Assembly: GCF_036898095.1 (NCBI RefSeq)
Contig: NC_090725.1
Coordinates: forward strand, 318,446,740 to 318,510,739
Source: Palaemon carinicauda
Taxonomy: Eukaryota > Arthropoda > Malacostraca > Decapoda > Palaemonidae
Direction of reading: 5' to 3'
Length of the DNA stretch: 64,000 bases
This document shows, one piece after another, positions 61,925-64,000 of the stretch. Numbering within the stretch: position 1 is the stretch's first letter; every line of letters starts with the position of its first letter. Under the pieces are notes generated by a model. The model searched no databases. It was not told the origin of the DNA and saw only the letters and a program-made list of their open reading frames with translations. The translations under genes and the position numbers were made by a program.

Positions 61925-63157
61925 CGTTTTTTGTTGTCAAGGAGGAATAAGAAATGATGGTTGGGAGAGATGACTGTTCCGAACATTGAGCAATGACTCG
62001 GACCGCAAATAAGTTCCAACAATAAGCAGCAAAATTTTACGCTTTTTCACTTATTCTTTACTCTCGATCCTGTTGTTAATTCCATTTTATTAAAATCTAC
62101 ACTGGATTGTTGGTATAAACTGGAAATAGAACTAGCAATAGTGAGGTTGATAGTACCAGAATAAATAATTGCTATCTAAATACATATAGAAAGATCTCGT
62201 AAGAAGAGAGAGAAGAAGATTGTTGAATACAGAAAGCCCAGTAATCTATTTTCAAATAGACCACAACCAAACCTATTCGAAATTAATGCGAATGATATTT
62301 TTTTTTATTTAATAATATAACTTGATACAAACTTTATTAGCAGTGGAAGTGTGAGATGAAGAATGGAGAAGTATTGATTTAAAAGCTCAAGATAGATACG
62401 AGGGGTGAAATCTAACCGAGTCCCTTTGCGTCAATAGGCGTAGGAGGAGAGGATGATGATGATGACATTGGACACCAAACGAGCCCTAAAACATTTACAA
62501 AAAGTTTATCACTCCCATAAGTAAATGGGCAGACGACAATAGTTTTAAACATTTTACATCTAAGAATATCGTTATTGGATTTATAGACGTGCTGACATAG
62601 TTCACCCTTTTTTTTAAATATATTTTTTTTATCTTATGAAAGAGAAAAATGAATTAAGTCATGAAGTTGCACTGTAGCTTCCCATTGGCTAGTCACACAG
62701 ATGTCCTAAGATTTAAGTTCAAGAAATCTTATAAATGTTGTAGATTTCGTTTCTGGTTTCAGTAGGGAAAAGAGGTCATGACTGAGGCTGTATAATGATT
62801 CTCTATGTAGATCAAGGCTTAAGCATGGTTACAAAATACATCCTTTTATATGTAGAAGCAGAATTTGGAGAACTATATATCGTGAAAAATACTTGCCTAG
62901 GATCATGCACTGGTGCGTTTATAACTTTACCTTCTGGAAGCATTCATGTGGGTAATAGTGAATTACCCTTTGATTTCTGGAGGGAGGAATTGTGTCTGCA
63001 GTGTCTGGGCAAAGTTAAATCCACGAAAAGCTAGAAACTTAGAAATGTTGTTGAACAAGATTTTCGGAAAATATACTCCTGAAATATCAATATTTTAATA
63101 TCATTCACAAATAAAAACCCTCAAAAAAAAATTGCATTCGATCCTATATATTAAGGA
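61922..63157. other. No recognisable gene
   Basis: This is AT-rich sequence. A 79-codon frame at 62,795-63,034 has no motif I recognise. A probable LINE tail lies at 62,405-62,466. Confidence 0.45.
62405..62466 (+). repeat. Probable LINE 3' tail with (GAT)n end
   Basis: cgtcaataggcgtaggagga followed by gaggatgatgatgatgatga resembles the 3' tail of RTE-like LINEs in crustaceans, from memory. No coding part is attached. Confidence 0.4.
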
Positions 63158-63432
63158 TATGGCTAAACTGGTAACGTCTGTGCTTGATGATCAGACTGGG
63201 GTTCGGGCACACTCAAACTTGTTAGCTCCCTTAATGGCTGCAACCTTATCATCCTCGGGGAGCCTATATGTCAACCATGTGAGTCATTGCCTTGTCCTCC
63301 CTTTTCCTAGCTTGGGTGGAGAGGAGGCTTGGGCACTGATAATATGGATAGTGTCTAGGGCATTGTCCTGCTTACTAGTGCAATGTCACTGTCCCTTGCC
63401 TCTACCATTCATGAGCAACCTTTAAACATTTG
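63158..63432 (+). mobile_element. tRNA-headed SINE
   Basis: The head at about 63,160-63,225 looks like a tRNA: A-box-like ctggtaacgtc, then gatgatcagactggggttcg with a B-box-like ggttcgggcac. The body includes tagcttgggtggagagg, ctagggcattgtcctgctta and cattcatgagcaacctttaa, which I recognise from a repeat common in decapod sequence. No flanking duplication was seen. Confidence 0.6.
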
Positions 63433-63647
63433 AAGAGTGGCTGTCTCCTTCTCTAAATAATAATAAAATATATAAAAGAATCAGGGCTATTTTTGTCACA
63501 TGTCCGATTAGATATTCATCCACAGAGGGTTGCGTATACCAATCTGATAATATTTTGCTAATCAGCAGTGGAAAGATCATCTTTAGTAAAAAATATGTTG
63601 AAAATATATTGCCAAAAGCTAATTCAATCACATCTGTTTTAAAATAC

Positions 63648-63694
<47 letters not shown>

Positions 63695-64000
63695 TAATAT
63701 GTTGCTGATATTTCAGGAAAAGATATTGATATATATGCCATTGTTGGGTAACTGTAATAAAGGAATAATTTTAATGAAACTATTTTAATTTTTTCTAATT
63801 ACTAAATATGACAATGGTACATTATAATTTGGAAATACAATAATTTTTGGGTAATATTTTGAAAATCAAAATAATTTTACTATTGTTAAATGCTTGACTT
63901 CGACATTTCAAAAAAACTGTAGAAACCTTCTTTTTCAAGTGTGATAAAGAAATTGCTTGACTTCTTATACCTCACCTATATATTTTTTTTTCTTTTTTTT
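63433..64000. other. AT-rich DNA without gene
   Basis: No coding signal is recognised. A (TA)n run is listed separately. The window ends in a T-rich run. Confidence 0.5.
63648..63690. repeat. (TA)n microsatellite
   Basis: About 20 TA units, slightly interrupted at its right edge by aca. Confidence 0.96.

Noticed and set aside
61819..62022. Short Tyr-Ile-repeat proteins (also near 63,422-63,788)
   Set aside because: These are translations of the (TA)n runs.
62795..63034. 79-codon frame as a gene
   Set aside because: No recognisable domain; isolated between repeats.
63158..63225. Functional tRNA gene
   Set aside because: The tRNA-like boxes are degenerate and followed by a known-type repeat body; it is a SINE head.

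Overview
The window looks like repeat-dense nuclear DNA from a crustacean, most likely a decapod shrimp. The basis is the co-occurrence of several DIRS1-like tyrosine-recombinase retrotransposons (a group known to be common in decapods), CsRn1-type Gypsy, RTE-like and I-like LINEs, and a tRNA-headed SINE of a type I associate with shrimps. This is inference; no host gene fixes the species. I found no rRNA, no tRNA gene, no prokaryotic operon and no convincing complete host gene. The only host-like coding signal is one THAP-type exon near 8.0 kb.

Layout. 1-8.5 kb: low-coding DNA with two long foldback (inverted-repeat) elements, small tandem repeats and a duplicated segment next to the THAP exon. 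8.50-14.92 kb: DIRS-A (+), decayed but with both inverted termini and the internal complementary region (ICR). 15.2-15.8 kb: remnant of a Mutator-like transposase. 16.3-19.7 kb: LINE-1 (-), RTE-like. About 19.7-25.47 kb: DIRS-B (+), left end missing, most of RT deleted, with a piece of its own gag inside RNase H. 25,503-29,927: Gypsy-1 (-), CsRn1-like, complete and young, with a 4-bp target duplication. About 30.0-35.01 kb: DIRS-C (+), decayed, left end missing. 36.5-47.6 kb: DIRS-D (-), split by the 6.4-kb LINE-2 (-) with a 12-bp target duplication. 47.7-49.4 kb: minisatellites and relatives of foldback element 2. 49.4-60.26 kb: Gypsy-2 (+), decayed, its 5' LTR split by DIRS-E (-, 49,695-56,241). 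60.4-64 kb: a degenerate GGTAR pentanucleotide array, microsatellites, a LINE tail and a SINE.

How the genes work together. The most interesting object is DIRS-E: near-identical inverted termini, an ICR matching its circle junction, and open gag, RT/RNase H and tyrosine recombinase frames. It may be a recently active source element. In DIRS-E and DIRS-D the gag frame ends in TGA-CTG and continues open in the same frame for hundreds of codons to the recombinase, while RT/RNase H lies in the +1 frame across the same DNA. In DIRS-E the RT frame has no ATG before its conserved core and overlaps gag by only about 14 nt, which suggests a +1 frameshift at the gag stop. DIRS-B instead carries RNase H and recombinase in one continuous frame, so two expression layouts sit in one locus.
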